In this document: positions 8,337 through 17,943 of the stretch, in pieces
Position numbering within the stretch: position 1 is the first letter of the stretch
How the letters are laid out: each line of letters starts with the position of its first letter
Assembly (NCBI GenBank): GCA_029260575.1
Contig: JAJDDB010000028.1
Location: 1-64,000 of the forward strand
From: Phycisphaerales bacterium
GTDB taxonomy: Bacteria > Planctomycetota > Phycisphaerae > Phycisphaerales > SM1A02
Direction of reading: 5' to 3'
DNA length: 64,000 nt
Notes under the pieces: generated by a model
What the model was told of the DNA's origin: nothing
What the model saw: only the letters and a program-made list of their open reading frames with translations
Databases searched by the model: none
Made by a program: the position numbers and the translations under genes

Positions 8337-10580
8337 ATGCCGGTGCCGGATCATTCATGGATGGATTCGCCCTTGCCGATTGATGCCGATGAATCAACTC
8401 CCCGTGCTCCGATGGTGACATTCGACGATCGCCTACTGGCCGAATCCGTGCGCGCAGCCGAAGCACTTGGCAGTGACGTTGACGCCTCGCATGCAGATGT
8501 GCAGGCAGCGCTGGTTGATGGAACGCTGGAACAGAAGATTGTCGTGCGCGCGAAACACCTGCCCGAAGCAGATCGCCTGCAGCATGCTCTGCACCAGGCG
8601 CGCACCGTCGCGACATGGCTGATTGTCATCGCACTGCTGTTCTCGCTCGCTGCCGGGGCAGGTGCAGCTCGAACAGCGCTCGGCAGCGAACGCAACACTC
8701 CAGTTATCGTACTGCCAGTACTCGGCGGATTGCTCGGCGTGCAATTGCTGTTGCTTGTGGCATGGATGGCGATGTGGTTCATACAGCCGCGCAGCCTCAG
8801 CTCCTCTTCGCTCGGTGGACTGCTCATGCAAGGTGTGCAGTTTCTAGCGCGAGCCGGCACGCGCAGTGCCGAACACATGGCTGCTGTGCAGGCCTACGCC
8901 GGCGTGTCAATGCACAGTTCAATCGCCCGCTGGAAAACCAGCGCAATCAGCCATAGTATGTGGACCGCATTCAACATCGGCTGTATCGCACTGCTGTTGT
9001 CGCTGCTCAGTACGCGCTCCTATTCGTTCGGCTGGGAAACCACCATCCTTCCTGACGATGTGTATGCGCCGTTGATCGAGACCATCGCGTGGCTGCCGCG
9101 CCAACTCGGTTTCACAGGCCCCAATGCAGATGAGATTGCCGCGAGTCAGTGGAGCGGAGTAGGGGAGCCGCCGGTCGATCCGCGAAATGCCTGGCCGAGT
9201 TTTCTCGTCGGGTGCTTGGTTGTGTACGGCGCGCTGCCGAGAATCCTGTTGCTCGGCATGTCACTGATCGGACTGAAAACCGCACAGCGCCGCTTCCGGC
9301 TCGATACGAAACAGCCCGGCTACGTGCGCTTACGCTCTCGGCTGCAACCGCAATCACAGCGCACCGGCATCGTAGATGGTGATGATGCAATCCCGCACAA
9401 CGGTCCAAGGGTTGATCCGGAGAACAAGGAAATCGCTACTGCCGATGTCGGCCAAGCGGCAATTGTCGGCATCGAGATTGATCAGCCGCAAACAGGCTGG
9501 CCACCGAAGTTTCCCGACATCACATTGAACGATCTTGGCCGCATTGAAAGCAGGGACCAACGCGGCGATGCGCTGCGTACATTGCGCGATGCTGATCGTC
9601 GTCCTGCGCATCTCGTAGCTGTGTGCGCATTAACGACGACTCCCGATCGAGGCATTGAATCTATGCTGCAGGCGCTTGCTGATGCTGCGCGGGCGCCCGT
9701 TGTTCTTACATTGACCGCCGGTCATACCATGCGCCAGCGCGTCGATCAGGAAGGACTCATCAATCGCATCAACGATTGGCACCGCCTCGCTGCGCGCACC
9801 GGCATTGACCCCGACCACATAGTGGAAGTTGATCTGGACAACGCGACCGATGCCAGTCTGCAGCGGCTTGCGGGAATCCTTGGGCAGTCCCAACAACCTG
9901 CACAACAAAGCAGGCACATCGACCAGGCGTTCGATGTCATCAGCGGCCACTGCTGGAAATGGAACGGCCGGCCGAGTGAATCCGAACAGTTGGCACTGCA
10001 CACCGAAATCGCAAGGCTGTACCGAAAGCAGTCGCACTCCTGGCTGGGCGATATACAGAAGTTCACCGGTACATCTGCCCGGGTTCTGGACCAGATTCAG
10101 GAACAGGCACGACACAGTATGTCGCTGCTTCCGGGCAACTTACGTGCAACTCCAATGTGGGCACTTGCCGGCGCAACTGCCGGAGCAATCGGCTGTCTGG
10201 CCGTCGCATCGATCATCACCCCAGCGGCGCTTGTTGCCCTGCCCGGCTGGGCGACAGTCGGCGGCGGCTTGTCGACTGTCCTGCATCTCGCGCACAAACT
10301 TTCGGGATCGCGCGATGCCAATTCAGACGACGATGCAAACGAAGGGCAAGCACGCGATTCAGACGACGGCTTTGCTCAGGCCGTCGCTGCCGCAACAGTC
10401 TTTGCGCTGTTGCTTGAATTGCAGGGTCGATCTGAAGCAACCATCACCGCAATTCTCGAACAGACAGTATCGCCTGAGAATGTACCGCCGCAGACTGCCG
10501 ACCACGTTCCGGGCTGGCTCGATGATGTCCGCCATCGACTGGATCTGGCACTGGCTGCGCATACCGGAGCAGCATCATGA
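8337..10580 (+). CDS. DUF2868 family membrane protein
   Basis: 747-residue protein matching the layout of DUF2868 proteins, which in many bacteria are encoded just before a DUF3482 GTPase, as here. Predicted membrane segments lie near residues 90-112, 122-147, 205-228 and 290-315, with another hydrophobic stretch around 605-645. Between them is a large soluble region (about 350-600). The function is not established; the pairing suggests the GTPase works on or through this membrane protein. The stop overlaps the next start by 4 bp (ATGA). ATG 8361 and ATG 8412 are alternative starts, and no ribosome-binding site decides between them. Confidence 0.75.
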   Translation: MPVPDHSWMDSPLPIDADESTPRAPMVTFDDRLLAESVRAAEALGSDVDASHADVQAALVDGTLEQKIVVRAKHLPEADRLQHALHQARTVATWLIVIALLFSLAAGAGAARTALGSERNTPVIVLPVLGGLLGVQLLLLVAWMAMWFIQPRSLSSSSLGGLLMQGVQFLARAGTRSAEHMAAVQAYAGVSMHSSIARWKTSAISHSMWTAFNIGCIALLLSLLSTRSYSFGWETTILPDDVYAPLIETIAWLPRQLGFTGPNADEIAASQWSGVGEPPVDPRNAWPSFLVGCLVVYGALPRILLLGMSLIGLKTAQRRFRLDTKQPGYVRLRSRLQPQSQRTGIVDGDDAIPHNGPRVDPENKEIATADVGQAAIVGIEIDQPQTGWPPKFPDITLNDLGRIESRDQRGDALRTLRDADRRPAHLVAVCALTTTPDRGIESMLQALADAARAPVVLTLTAGHTMRQRVDQEGLINRINDWHRLAARTGIDPDHIVEVDLDNATDASLQRLAGILGQSQQPAQQSRHIDQAFDVISGHCWKWNGRPSESEQLALHTEIARLYRKQSHSWLGDIQKFTGTSARVLDQIQEQARHSMSLLPGNLRATPMWALAGATAGAIGCLAVASIITPAALVALPGWATVGGGLSTVLHLAHKLSGSRDANSDDDANEGQARDSDDGFAQAVAAATVFALLLELQGRSEATITAILEQTVSPENVPPQTADHVPGWLDDVRHRLDLALAAHTGAAS

Positions 10581-11995
10581 CTGAACATGCTGCGCTCAAC
10601 GTTGCGGTGGTCGGCCACACCAACACCGGCAAGACATCGCTGATGCGCACGATCATGCGCGATTTCACATTTGGCGACGTTTCCGATCGCCCCGCGGTCA
10701 CGCGCTCTGTCGAAGGCGCGCGGATCATCATTGATGGCGCAGGTACGATTGCCTTCTTCGACACACCCGGCATGGAAGATTCCCCAGCCCTTCTGGAACA
10801 ACTTGATGCACATGCGCATACGCGACAGCGCAGCGGTATCGAACAGATCCGTACGTTCCTGGAAAGCGACGCTGCAACCGATCGATTCGCTCAGGAATCC
10901 AAAGCTTTGCGACAGGTTCTGGCAAGTGATGTCGCGCTGTATGTCATCGATGCCCGTGATCGGGTTCTCCCAAAGTTTCGCGATGAACTGGACATTCTCA
11001 GCCGATGCGCCCGCCCGGTCGTTCCGGTTCTGAACTTTATTGCAACTGATCAAGCCCATACTGCGCAGTGGCGGGCCGCTCTGGCAGAACTCAACCTACA
11101 TGCAGTCGCGGAGTTTGACACTGTTGTTTTCGATCACGTTGATGAGATTCGACTCTTCGAGAAAATGCGCACGCTTCTCGATTCGCATCGGCACATTCTG
11201 GACGCTGCGATGCGCCGCCAACAGGCGCACCGTCGACAACTGACCGATGATTCGTGCGCGCTTGTCGCTGATCTACTCATTGATATTGCAGCACATCAGA
11301 CAACCGTTCCGCTTGCAGATCATAATGAAGCTGAGAGCCGGGTGGAACAATTCAAGAATCGCGTGCGTCAACGCGAACAACAATGTGTTGACGATCTGCT
11401 GCATCTGCATCGCTTTCGCGATGAGGATTACGCATCTGCGCCGTTGCCGATTGCCGACGGCCGTTGGGGGCCGGACCTTTTCAGCCCGGCTGCGTTGAAG
11501 CAATTCGGAATCCGAACCGGCGGTGGAGCTGCTGCCGGAGCTGCAACGGGACTGGCGCTGGATGTTATGTTCGGCGGACTCAGTCTCGGGGCGTGGACAG
11601 CCCTTGGCGCTTCGATCGGCGCAGCGCTCGGCGTCGGCCGTACCCATGCCCGGCGGCTGCTCGACCGGGCGCGCGGGTACAGTGAACTTCGCTGCAATGA
11701 TGGCACGCTGACGCTGCTGCTCGTGCGCCAGAGCTCTCTTGTGCAGGCGCTGCTGCGGCGCGGACACGGCGCTGTCACGCCGATCGCAGTTGGAGACAGT
11801 TCCACCAGCCGATTGGAGCGCTCCAGTTGGACCCGGCCGGTTCTCGAATCGCTTGTTGAAGCCCGGATATCGCCGGGATGGTCATCGATGGCTGAAAACA
11901 GCTCGGCAGATCTGATGAGCGCCAAGCGAAGCCAGCTCGTACGCAACATTGCCGAGCGGATTCGCAACAATCTCACAGATCAGGACACGATGTAG
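10577..11995 (+). CDS. DUF3482 family GTPase
   Basis: 472-residue GTP-binding protein paired with the DUF2868 gene. The N-terminus has the P-loop GHTNTGKTS (residues 13-21), a switch-I region and the G3 motif DTPG. The usual G4 NKxD is not obvious; NFIA occupies that place, as expected for a divergent TRAFAC-class GTPase. The C-terminal half carries a glycine/alanine-rich hydrophobic patch (GGGAAAGAATGLALDVMFGG and following, about residues 314-357) that could insert into or lie on the membrane. Start ATG 10577 overlaps the upstream stop, which implies translational coupling. Biological role unknown. Confidence 0.8.
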   Translation: MTEHAALNVAVVGHTNTGKTSLMRTIMRDFTFGDVSDRPAVTRSVEGARIIIDGAGTIAFFDTPGMEDSPALLEQLDAHAHTRQRSGIEQIRTFLESDAATDRFAQESKALRQVLASDVALYVIDARDRVLPKFRDELDILSRCARPVVPVLNFIATDQAHTAQWRAALAELNLHAVAEFDTVVFDHVDEIRLFEKMRTLLDSHRHILDAAMRRQQAHRRQLTDDSCALVADLLIDIAAHQTTVPLADHNEAESRVEQFKNRVRQREQQCVDDLLHLHRFRDEDYASAPLPIADGRWGPDLFSPAALKQFGIRTGGGAAAGAATGLALDVMFGGLSLGAWTALGASIGAALGVGRTHARRLLDRARGYSELRCNDGTLTLLLVRQSSLVQALLRRGHGAVTPIAVGDSSTSRLERSSWTRPVLESLVEARISPGWSSMAENSSADLMSAKRSQLVRNIAERIRNNLTDQDTM

Positions 11996-12032
11996 GAGCC
12001 TTTACCCGCGCATCGCATGGTCAGAAACTGCG

Positions 12033-12061
12033 GTGACATCCGCTGCATACACAGCTATACT
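12033..12061 (+). promoter_or_regulatory. Predicted sigma70-type promoter of tRNA-Val
   Basis: GTGACA at 12033-12038 and TATACT at 12056-12061 are separated by 17 bp. The -10 box ends 19 bp before the first base of the tRNA, leaving a short 5' leader. Both boxes are close to the housekeeping consensus (one mismatch each). Prediction only. Confidence 0.55.
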
Positions 12062-12080
12062 TTGTCCGTAAGCAGAATCA

Positions 12081-12154
12081 GGGCGATTAGCTCAGTTGGC
12101 TAGAGCGCACGGATCACACCCGTGAGGTCGAAGGTTCGAGTCCTTTATCGCCCA
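12081..12154 (+). tRNA. tRNA-Val (anticodon CAC)
   Basis: Folds as a complete cloverleaf: acceptor GGGCGAT pairs with ATCGCCC, D-arm GCTC/GAGC, anticodon stem CACGG/CCGTG with loop ATCACAC (anticodon CAC at 12114-12116, U33 before it and A37 after), five-base variable loop AGGTC, and T-arm GAAGG/CCTTT around TTCGAGT. Discriminator base A. The 3' CCA is not encoded (CTT follows), so it must be added enzymatically. It reads GUG valine codons. Confidence 0.95.
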
Positions 12155-12205
12155 CTTCATATAGCGTTGCTGAACGCATCACCTATGCGTCCGGGGTCAG
12201 CGCGA

Positions 12206-12221
12206 AAATGAGCGTTCGAGC
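12206..12221 (+). promoter_or_regulatory. 16-bp motif shared upstream of both PEP-CTERM genes
   Basis: AAATGAGCGTTCGAGC occurs here and, identical, at 46208-46223. Both copies lie upstream of genes for PEP-CTERM-tailed exported proteins, in the same orientation relative to the gene, but at different distances (219 and 54 bp from the start codon to the end of the motif). Function unproven. Confidence 0.3.
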
Positions 12222-12439
12222 TGGCATATCCCGCCTGTGAAATCTCTTGTGCTTCAAAAGACTAGCGTAGCTGTAAATACCTTTGATTCATCGGCGTGCG
12301 CTGTTATGTTGATATACATGCTTTGCGGTGTTGTTGTGCTGCCGCGAAGAACGGATGAGAGAGGCCAACTCGCGCTGCACATTTGGAGTCCAAACAGTTG
12401 GTTCACTCCTGCGGCGCCCAGCACTGGAGGAAATTTCTC

Positions 12440-13105
12440 ATGCGCCTCTCTCGCGTCAGCGCAGTCACTGCACTTCTCGTGCCGATCTTTATGTTGTCAA
12501 ATGCGCACGCTGCCACCATAGTGAACGGCGATCTTGACGGCCCGGTTTCAACCGGCTCAGCAGCGCCGGGTTGGTTCAACTGGCAGAAAACGCCGGACAC
12601 GTGCGATGCCAATGGGCCGTTCAACAACACGCCGAATCCCTGGGCTTTGTCTCCCAACGGCGGGACCTTTGTCCGAACCGCAGGGGTCTCTGGTGTGAAC
12701 TCTGAAGCCTTCGCTCAAAATGTGACCGACTTTGTGCCGGGTGTGTTGTATGACCTTTCGTTTTACCAGACGAACCTCGGCTTCGAGCATCCCGTATCCG
12801 GTGCATGGAACGGAACTGACGGTTATTACGATGTTCTTATTGATGGTGTGTTGGCGGACTCGACGCCGGTGCTGACCAAGCCGGCAGTGAACACCGATCC
12901 GATCTCGTGGTCGTTTACGACAGTCAGTTTCGTCGCGCCAAGCGCCGCCTTTGAACTTGCGTTGGTTGGACAATCCGCATCAACTTCCGGCCTGGCCGCA
13001 TATATGGGAATCGACGGCATCTCGGTTCGTGTAGCGTCCATCCCCGCGCCTGGCGCATTCTGCATCTTCGTGCTGGCTGGTATTACATCGCGGCGAAGGC
13101 GTTAG
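12440..13105 (+). CDS. Exported protein with PEP-CTERM-like tail
   Basis: 221-residue secreted protein of unknown role. GGAGGA lies 8 bp before ATG 12440 and sets the start; an upstream in-frame ATG at 12383 lacks one. Residues 1-24 form a signal peptide ending NAHA. The middle is a beta-rich jelly-roll-like domain with few charges. The C-terminus (PAPGAFCIF..ITSRRRR) is the planctomycete version of a PEP-CTERM sorting tag: PxPG, hydrophobic stretch, Arg cluster. Such tags are thought to be processed by exosortase, which is not seen here. A 16-bp sequence 219 bp upstream recurs before the other PEP-CTERM gene at 46277. Confidence 0.75.
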   Translation: MRLSRVSAVTALLVPIFMLSNAHAATIVNGDLDGPVSTGSAAPGWFNWQKTPDTCDANGPFNNTPNPWALSPNGGTFVRTAGVSGVNSEAFAQNVTDFVPGVLYDLSFYQTNLGFEHPVSGAWNGTDGYYDVLIDGVLADSTPVLTKPAVNTDPISWSFTTVSFVAPSAAFELALVGQSASTSGLAAYMGIDGISVRVASIPAPGAFCIFVLAGITSRRRR

Positions 13106-13171
13106 AAATCATTGCGCAGGCAACACTTGCTGGTCCAACCGAATCGGAACGGAGTTCAACAGTAGTAGGAA

Positions 13172-15949
13172 CTATGGGCAATCGCCCCAGGCTGCGAGCA
13201 GATCGAGCAGGTCGAAAACGTCGACAACGCAATCGGCATTACTGTCGGCCGCACATGACGGTGGGCATGGCAGATCGCATGCGCCCCACGCTCCTAAGAG
13301 ATCCAGCAGGTCGAACACATCAACGACAGTATCGCCATTGGTATTGCCCGTGCAGGAGTTGCACGGAACCAACGTAGCCAGGAATGCGCCGCGCCCATGC
13401 GTGAACGCCACGAGCGTGTTCTCATCTTTCCAGTCCAGTGACTCGACAATGGTATGCACAAACCCATCATTGGCTGGGTTCCAGGTGCTCCCGCCATCGT
13501 TGCTGACGAAAAGCCCCAACTCGGTTGCCACATAGAGTTGAAGCGAATTGCATGGGCGAACAGCAATCCAATGCGCGGGAATGTCCGGCACACCGGTCAT
13601 CGAAATTCCGTCGATGGATTGCCAATTCTGACCACCATTTATTGTACGCAGCACATGCGGAACACCGAAGGTCGAATACGTCAGATACGCAGTGTCAGCG
13701 TCGATCGGGTCCACTGCGATGCTGCTGACGTGGGCGCCGAACAAACCGTTTGCGAAGATCGTCCAACTCGGATCGGCATCAAGCGCATTCGTCGAGCGCA
13801 CAACGTAGCCCTTGTTGAAACCGAGATACACGATGTTGCTGTTCGATGGCGCGATTGCGATTGCACTGATTGTTGCTGGCCCGCCAAAGTCAGGACCGAC
13901 GACTTCCCACGACCCGGCGGCATTCGTTGTTCGCCACGGCCGACGTCCACCCGTCCATAGAACATCAGGATTTGCTTGATCCATAGCGATTGGTGTAATG
14001 AACAGGCCGTCACCGTCGGTAATACCTGTGATCGCATCTGCAAACGTGGCGCCGCCGTCTGTTGATTTCAGGATGCTCGGCCATGGGAACAACTCGATGT
14101 AGAGCACATCACTGTTCGTCGGATCGATGTTTACGTAGCCTCCATCGCCACCGTATATCAGATCCCAGTCCTGCGCAGGATCCCGGCTCAGTCCGCGGTT
14201 GGTCCCGTTGTCTTGAGCGCCTGCGACAAACATATCGATGTTGCGCGCGCTGTCGCCGTGATAGAACTGCGTGACACCGTACCCGTTATTCAATGGTTCC
14301 CATACGATCTCTGGTAAAGGAAGATCGCCGGGGAGCGGACAATCTTCAAGACTGGTCGCGGCTTTCGCATTCGTGGTTCTGAAGATGCCGCCATCATTCG
14401 TGGCATACATGATCTGATTGGTTGTTCCGTCATACTCCGGATGGAACTGGATCATGTGATGATCTGCATGAACGAAATACGGGGGTAGCGGATCGAACGT
14501 ATAGAAGAACCAATACGCAGGGATTTCGAAGTTCTGTCCGCCATCGTCGGACCGGAAGATATCCACACCGCCCACCCACACGATGTCAGGATCACTGGGG
14601 TCGACAGCAATGATGTTGTCATACCATCCCTGCGAATACACGGGGAAACCTTCCAGACATGCTGTTGCCAGCGAGAGATTACTCAAGAGCCACGGACCCG
14701 TGAGACTGCTGAAGTCGACTCTGCCGGTCCAGTTCAAGCCACCGTCGACCGATCGGTAGACGTTGACCAGTTGGCCGAATTGACCACCGGTGCCGTTGTC
14801 AGCCATGAGCAGATACATAATGTCATTGTTGGACGGCGCAAACGCGATCGTCATGCGCCCCTGGCTCGCAGGCACACCATACGTCACCCATGAATTCCCA
14901 GCATCATCGGAGCGAAAGAGTCCGTCCGGGCCATTACTGCCAAAGGTCGCCCACACCTGATCGGGATTGGAGTCCGGGCGCACCTGAAGATCGGTACACC
15001 CGATGAGCGAACCGTTGGAATTCCACGTTGCTGACTGATATGTCGGATTGCCGAGCACGAGCGACCAGTTCTGCCCTGCGTCAAGACTTCGCCAGACACC
15101 GGTGCGCATGCCCGCATAGATTCGATTCGAATCATTTGGGCTGATTACGACCTTGTTGACATAATGAAACGAACCGGTGGGAACACCCGAGACAGTGCCG
15201 GCAAGCTGCGTCCATGTTGCGCCTGCATCATCAGACGTAAAGATTCCCAGACCGGGACTGCCTCCAGCGAAGACGCCTTCACCAGTTCCGGCATACAGGA
15301 CATTGCGATCATTCGGGTCGACGGCAAGGCTCACAACAGCGAGGTTAAGCATCAAGTCATCCGTTGCGCTCCAACTTTCGCCAGCATCGATTGTCTTCCA
15401 CACGCCGCCGCTAACACCTCCGGCATACATAATGTTCGGATCGACCGGATCAAAGACGAGCGCACGCGTGCGCCCACCAATATTGCCCGGGCCGAGTTCC
15501 TGCCAGCTTGTGATGCTGCCGGGTACTGCACCTCGATTGCGCTGCAGCGTTGCTTCACGAAGTTTGAGTTTCTCAAGCACTGTTTGAACCGATTCAATGG
15601 GATATACCCAATCTGCTCTACCTTGTGGAGCGCGTTGATCGAGGAAGAACTGTTGACGCTCCTGCGGTTGATGAAACGGTTTTGGACCCTGCGCGAGGAC
15701 CTTCCGGCCCTTTTGTTCAATAGCGAGGCGTCCGGCTTCAGCGCGCTGCTCAGTAATCCAGCGTTCAGCATCGGCCTCAGTGGGAAGCTGTTGGGTAGCC
15801 GCCGGCTCTACGATTCGCATTTTGGATTCGTGATTCCGAGCACATCCACTGACGAACATGCACGAACCCAGCGCGACTACATACGCAATTCGTTTGTTTA
15901 TCCGATCATGAGTGGATATGTATTTTCGACAATGTGGCAACTTTGACAT
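13172..15949 (-). CDS. Secreted BNR/sortilin-like propeller protein with dockerin tail
   Basis: 925-residue surface or secreted protein. The N-terminus looks like a lipoprotein signal (hydrophobic IAYVVALGSCMFVSGC, Cys36). The body carries many Asp-box (BNR) repeats of the form SxDxGxxW, such as TSDDAGATW, SLDAGQNW, SVDGGLNW, TINGGQNW and SNDGGSTW, expected to fold as a beta-propeller like sortilin/VPS10 or photosystem assembly factor domains. The last 60 residues contain two dockerin-like repeats (TNGDTVVDVFDLLDLLGAWG and SNADCVVDVFDLLDLLAAWG) with Ca-binding Asp/Asn positions and flanking Cys. Similar tails end the proteins at 59708 and 62026, which suggests a shared surface-anchoring mechanism. 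Substrate unknown. No clear ribosome-binding site. Confidence 0.8.
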   Translation of the reverse strand: MSKLPHCRKYISTHDRINKRIAYVVALGSCMFVSGCARNHESKMRIVEPAATQQLPTEADAERWITEQRAEAGRLAIEQKGRKVLAQGPKPFHQPQERQQFFLDQRAPQGRADWVYPIESVQTVLEKLKLREATLQRNRGAVPGSITSWQELGPGNIGGRTRALVFDPVDPNIMYAGGVSGGVWKTIDAGESWSATDDLMLNLAVVSLAVDPNDRNVLYAGTGEGVFAGGSPGLGIFTSDDAGATWTQLAGTVSGVPTGSFHYVNKVVISPNDSNRIYAGMRTGVWRSLDAGQNWSLVLGNPTYQSATWNSNGSLIGCTDLQVRPDSNPDQVWATFGSNGPDGLFRSDDAGNSWVTYGVPASQGRMTIAFAPSNNDIMYLLMADNGTGGQFGQLVNVYRSVDGGLNWTGRVDFSSLTGPWLLSNLSLATACLEGFPVYSQGWYDNIIAVDPSDPDIVWVGGVDIFRSDDGGQNFEIPAYWFFYTFDPLPPYFVHADHHMIQFHPEYDGTTNQIMYATNDGGIFRTTNAKAATSLEDCPLPGDLPLPEIVWEPLNNGYGVTQFYHGDSARNIDMFVAGAQDNGTNRGLSRDPAQDWDLIYGGDGGYVNIDPTNSDVLYIELFPWPSILKSTDGGATFADAITGITDGDGLFITPIAMDQANPDVLWTGGRRPWRTTNAAGSWEVVGPDFGGPATISAIAIAPSNSNIVYLGFNKGYVVRSTNALDADPSWTIFANGLFGAHVSSIAVDPIDADTAYLTYSTFGVPHVLRTINGGQNWQSIDGISMTGVPDIPAHWIAVRPCNSLQLYVATELGLFVSNDGGSTWNPANDGFVHTIVESLDWKDENTLVAFTHGRGAFLATLVPCNSCTGNTNGDTVVDVFDLLDLLGAWGACDLPCPPSCAADSNADCVVDVFDLLDLLAAWGDCP

Positions 15950-16278
15950 GTTTCTGCTTTCGAGACAATCCTGCTGCTGATTCCAACGCGTTCACTCATT
16001 CTATTGCGACAGGCTCGGCTGCGTTGCGGCTCATGTGCCTGAACCTTCCGAAGATGACCAGGATTGTGACTCTGACGCTCTCACGGCTGTCAGGACGAGC
16101 GTTGATGTGCCAGACTCACCAAATGTCACTCTCTATCTTTACGTGAAAGCGACCATTTCGATCATCTTCGCAAACGCGCGGGAAGTTGTATTTCGTGCTG
16201 TGATCTTCGAAACTACATCAGTTCAATGGCGCTGAAGGAATATCAATCCATGGCCTCAACAGTGTGTGGAGTCGAGCT
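15950..16278. other. Intergenic region between divergent genes
   Basis: 329 bp between the starts of the propeller protein (minus) and the acetyltransferase (plus). It must hold both promoters, but I see no pair of boxes good enough to report, no hairpin of note and no conserved repeat. Confidence 0.4.
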
Positions 16279-16863
16279 ATGACACACCCGGAAGTATTGA
16301 TCGGCAACTACTGCGTGCAGCAGATGCAAGAGCAGCCGTTCGCTGAAATCCTGCAGAAGTTCTTCCAGATCGCGTTTCCCGACATTGTCGAGTTTCCATA
16401 TCGTTGTCTGCTGAATGAAGAGCAGATCACCGCTCGTGAAAGACTGCGCGATCAGGTTCGAGATAAACTGTGTATGCGACTGGTCGTCACTCTCGGTGAG
16501 GAAATCGTCGGTTGGTCACTCGGCACGCAATCCTCAAGTGAAACCTATCGCATGGCAAACTCCGCAGTCCTTCCGGATCACCGCCGCAAAGGTATTTACT
16601 CTGCACTACTTCGATACACGCTCGACCGATTGCGAAGTGAAGGATTCCAAACGGTCACCAGCCATCATCACGCGACCAATAACGCGGTCTTGATCGCCAA
16701 GCTTCGCGCAGGGTTTATTCTGACCGGCATGGAAGTGACCGACAACTACGGCACACTGGTCAACACGACATATTTTTTCGACGAACGTCGACGACACGCA
16801 CTAGGCGTGCGCGTTGGTGCTGAACGCCCGCACGGCGTTGTCCGCTCGCTGATGCAGTTTTAG
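16279..16863 (+). CDS. GNAT family N-acetyltransferase
   Basis: 194-residue protein with the acetyl-CoA binding signature of the GNAT fold, VLPDHRRKGIYSALL (V-x-P-x-x-R-x-x-G-x-A/S pattern), in the middle. It is preceded by the strand EEIVGWSLG and followed by the helix SALLRYTLDRLRSEG and the strand FQTVTSHHH. The acceptor substrate cannot be deduced. ATG 16279 is preferred to the in-frame GTG five codons earlier. It is a lone gene between secreted-protein genes. Confidence 0.75.
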   Translation: MTHPEVLIGNYCVQQMQEQPFAEILQKFFQIAFPDIVEFPYRCLLNEEQITARERLRDQVRDKLCMRLVVTLGEEIVGWSLGTQSSSETYRMANSAVLPDHRRKGIYSALLRYTLDRLRSEGFQTVTSHHHATNNAVLIAKLRAGFILTGMEVTDNYGTLVNTTYFFDERRRHALGVRVGAERPHGVVRSLMQF

Positions 16864-16970
16864 ACGTGCAGCCAGGCCCTCCTCCTGAAAAACTTGACTC
16901 GGAAGTAAGACTGCCGGGCAACTCTGCGTCCTACAATGACGATACGCCGATCAAAGGGATAGCCCTCTGA

Positions 16971-17900
16971 ATGAGCCTCTCACTCACCATCACGATTCTG
17001 CTCACATGCCTCTGGGCGATCATCACCGGCTCCGGCTTCGTGCTGCTCTTGCTGGGGCTGCGCGGCCGACAGGCAGACTTCATGCCACGCTGCAGAAACT
17101 GCCGGTACGTCATAGACGGCGGATTCGACCCGGCACGCTGTTCTGAATGCGGCGCACATCTGGCTGAAACAGGCACACTCCGAATCGGCCGACGACGCCT
17201 GAATGAAACGCCGCTGGTCTTCGGCATCATTCTGCTCGTACTCGGAATCACGCCTGTGATCGCACTATCAGTTCGAACGAATGCGCCGAACGTTATAGCA
17301 ACAGTCGCAGCACCTCTCGGCGCCGCGAACAGCGCAGCCATCGCAACACAGCCAGCACCTCTGGACAACCGATTCACACCGCATCAGTTGATTGTTCCCC
17401 AAAACAATGCACGAGATTCATTCAACGCATTGCGGTTATCTCATGCAGGTGTTCTGGATCAGACAATGCTTGAAGCTGGATGGATTCCTGATACGTTTGC
17501 AGCGGCGAGCGAGGCTGATCCTGAACACCCTGCCACGGTTCTTGCAGGTATCAGTTCCGCAGACTCCAACAATGTGCAGCGAATCGACAGCAATGAGTCC
17601 AGAACATCTATACAGTCGGCGGAGTATTTCACGCAGCCAGCCCTGTATTCTGTCGTCTTACAGAGTGATGCATACGACGACTTTCCGGTCGGGCCGACAT
17701 CTTCAATTGAACTCGCTCCGCTGGTGCCTGCTTTGAAACCACTTGTGCCGCAAGTTCGCGAGCTGCATGTGCCGGCTGTCAACCACTATCCAGTCTCGAT
17801 CACGTATGCATGGACGCCGTCGCAAGTCAAGCTGCAGGAACCCGTTGACACTCGATTGAAGTCTTCTGCGGTGAAGCCGCCGAGACTGCGCCGCCGCTGA
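16971..17900 (+). CDS. Zinc-ribbon membrane protein, paralogue-like
   Basis: 309 residues. One TM helix at about 7-30, a four-Cys ribbon CRNCRYV..CSECG near residues 41-61, a second TM helix at about 81-101, then a roughly 200-residue low-complexity tail rich in Ala, Pro, Ser and Thr that should be extracytoplasmic, ending in basic residues. The TM-ribbon-TM order resembles the protein at 5881-6459, but the tail differs. Function unknown. It is followed 43 bp later by the dihydropyrimidinase gene on the same strand. Confidence 0.6.
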   Translation: MSLSLTITILLTCLWAIITGSGFVLLLLGLRGRQADFMPRCRNCRYVIDGGFDPARCSECGAHLAETGTLRIGRRRLNETPLVFGIILLVLGITPVIALSVRTNAPNVIATVAAPLGAANSAAIATQPAPLDNRFTPHQLIVPQNNARDSFNALRLSHAGVLDQTMLEAGWIPDTFAAASEADPEHPATVLAGISSADSNNVQRIDSNESRTSIQSAEYFTQPALYSVVLQSDAYDDFPVGPTSSIELAPLVPALKPLVPQVRELHVPAVNHYPVSITYAWTPSQVKLQEPVDTRLKSSAVKPPRLRRR

Positions 17901-17943
17901 TTCGCTACCATGCGCGTTGTCCTGGATCTGAAGGGAAACGCGT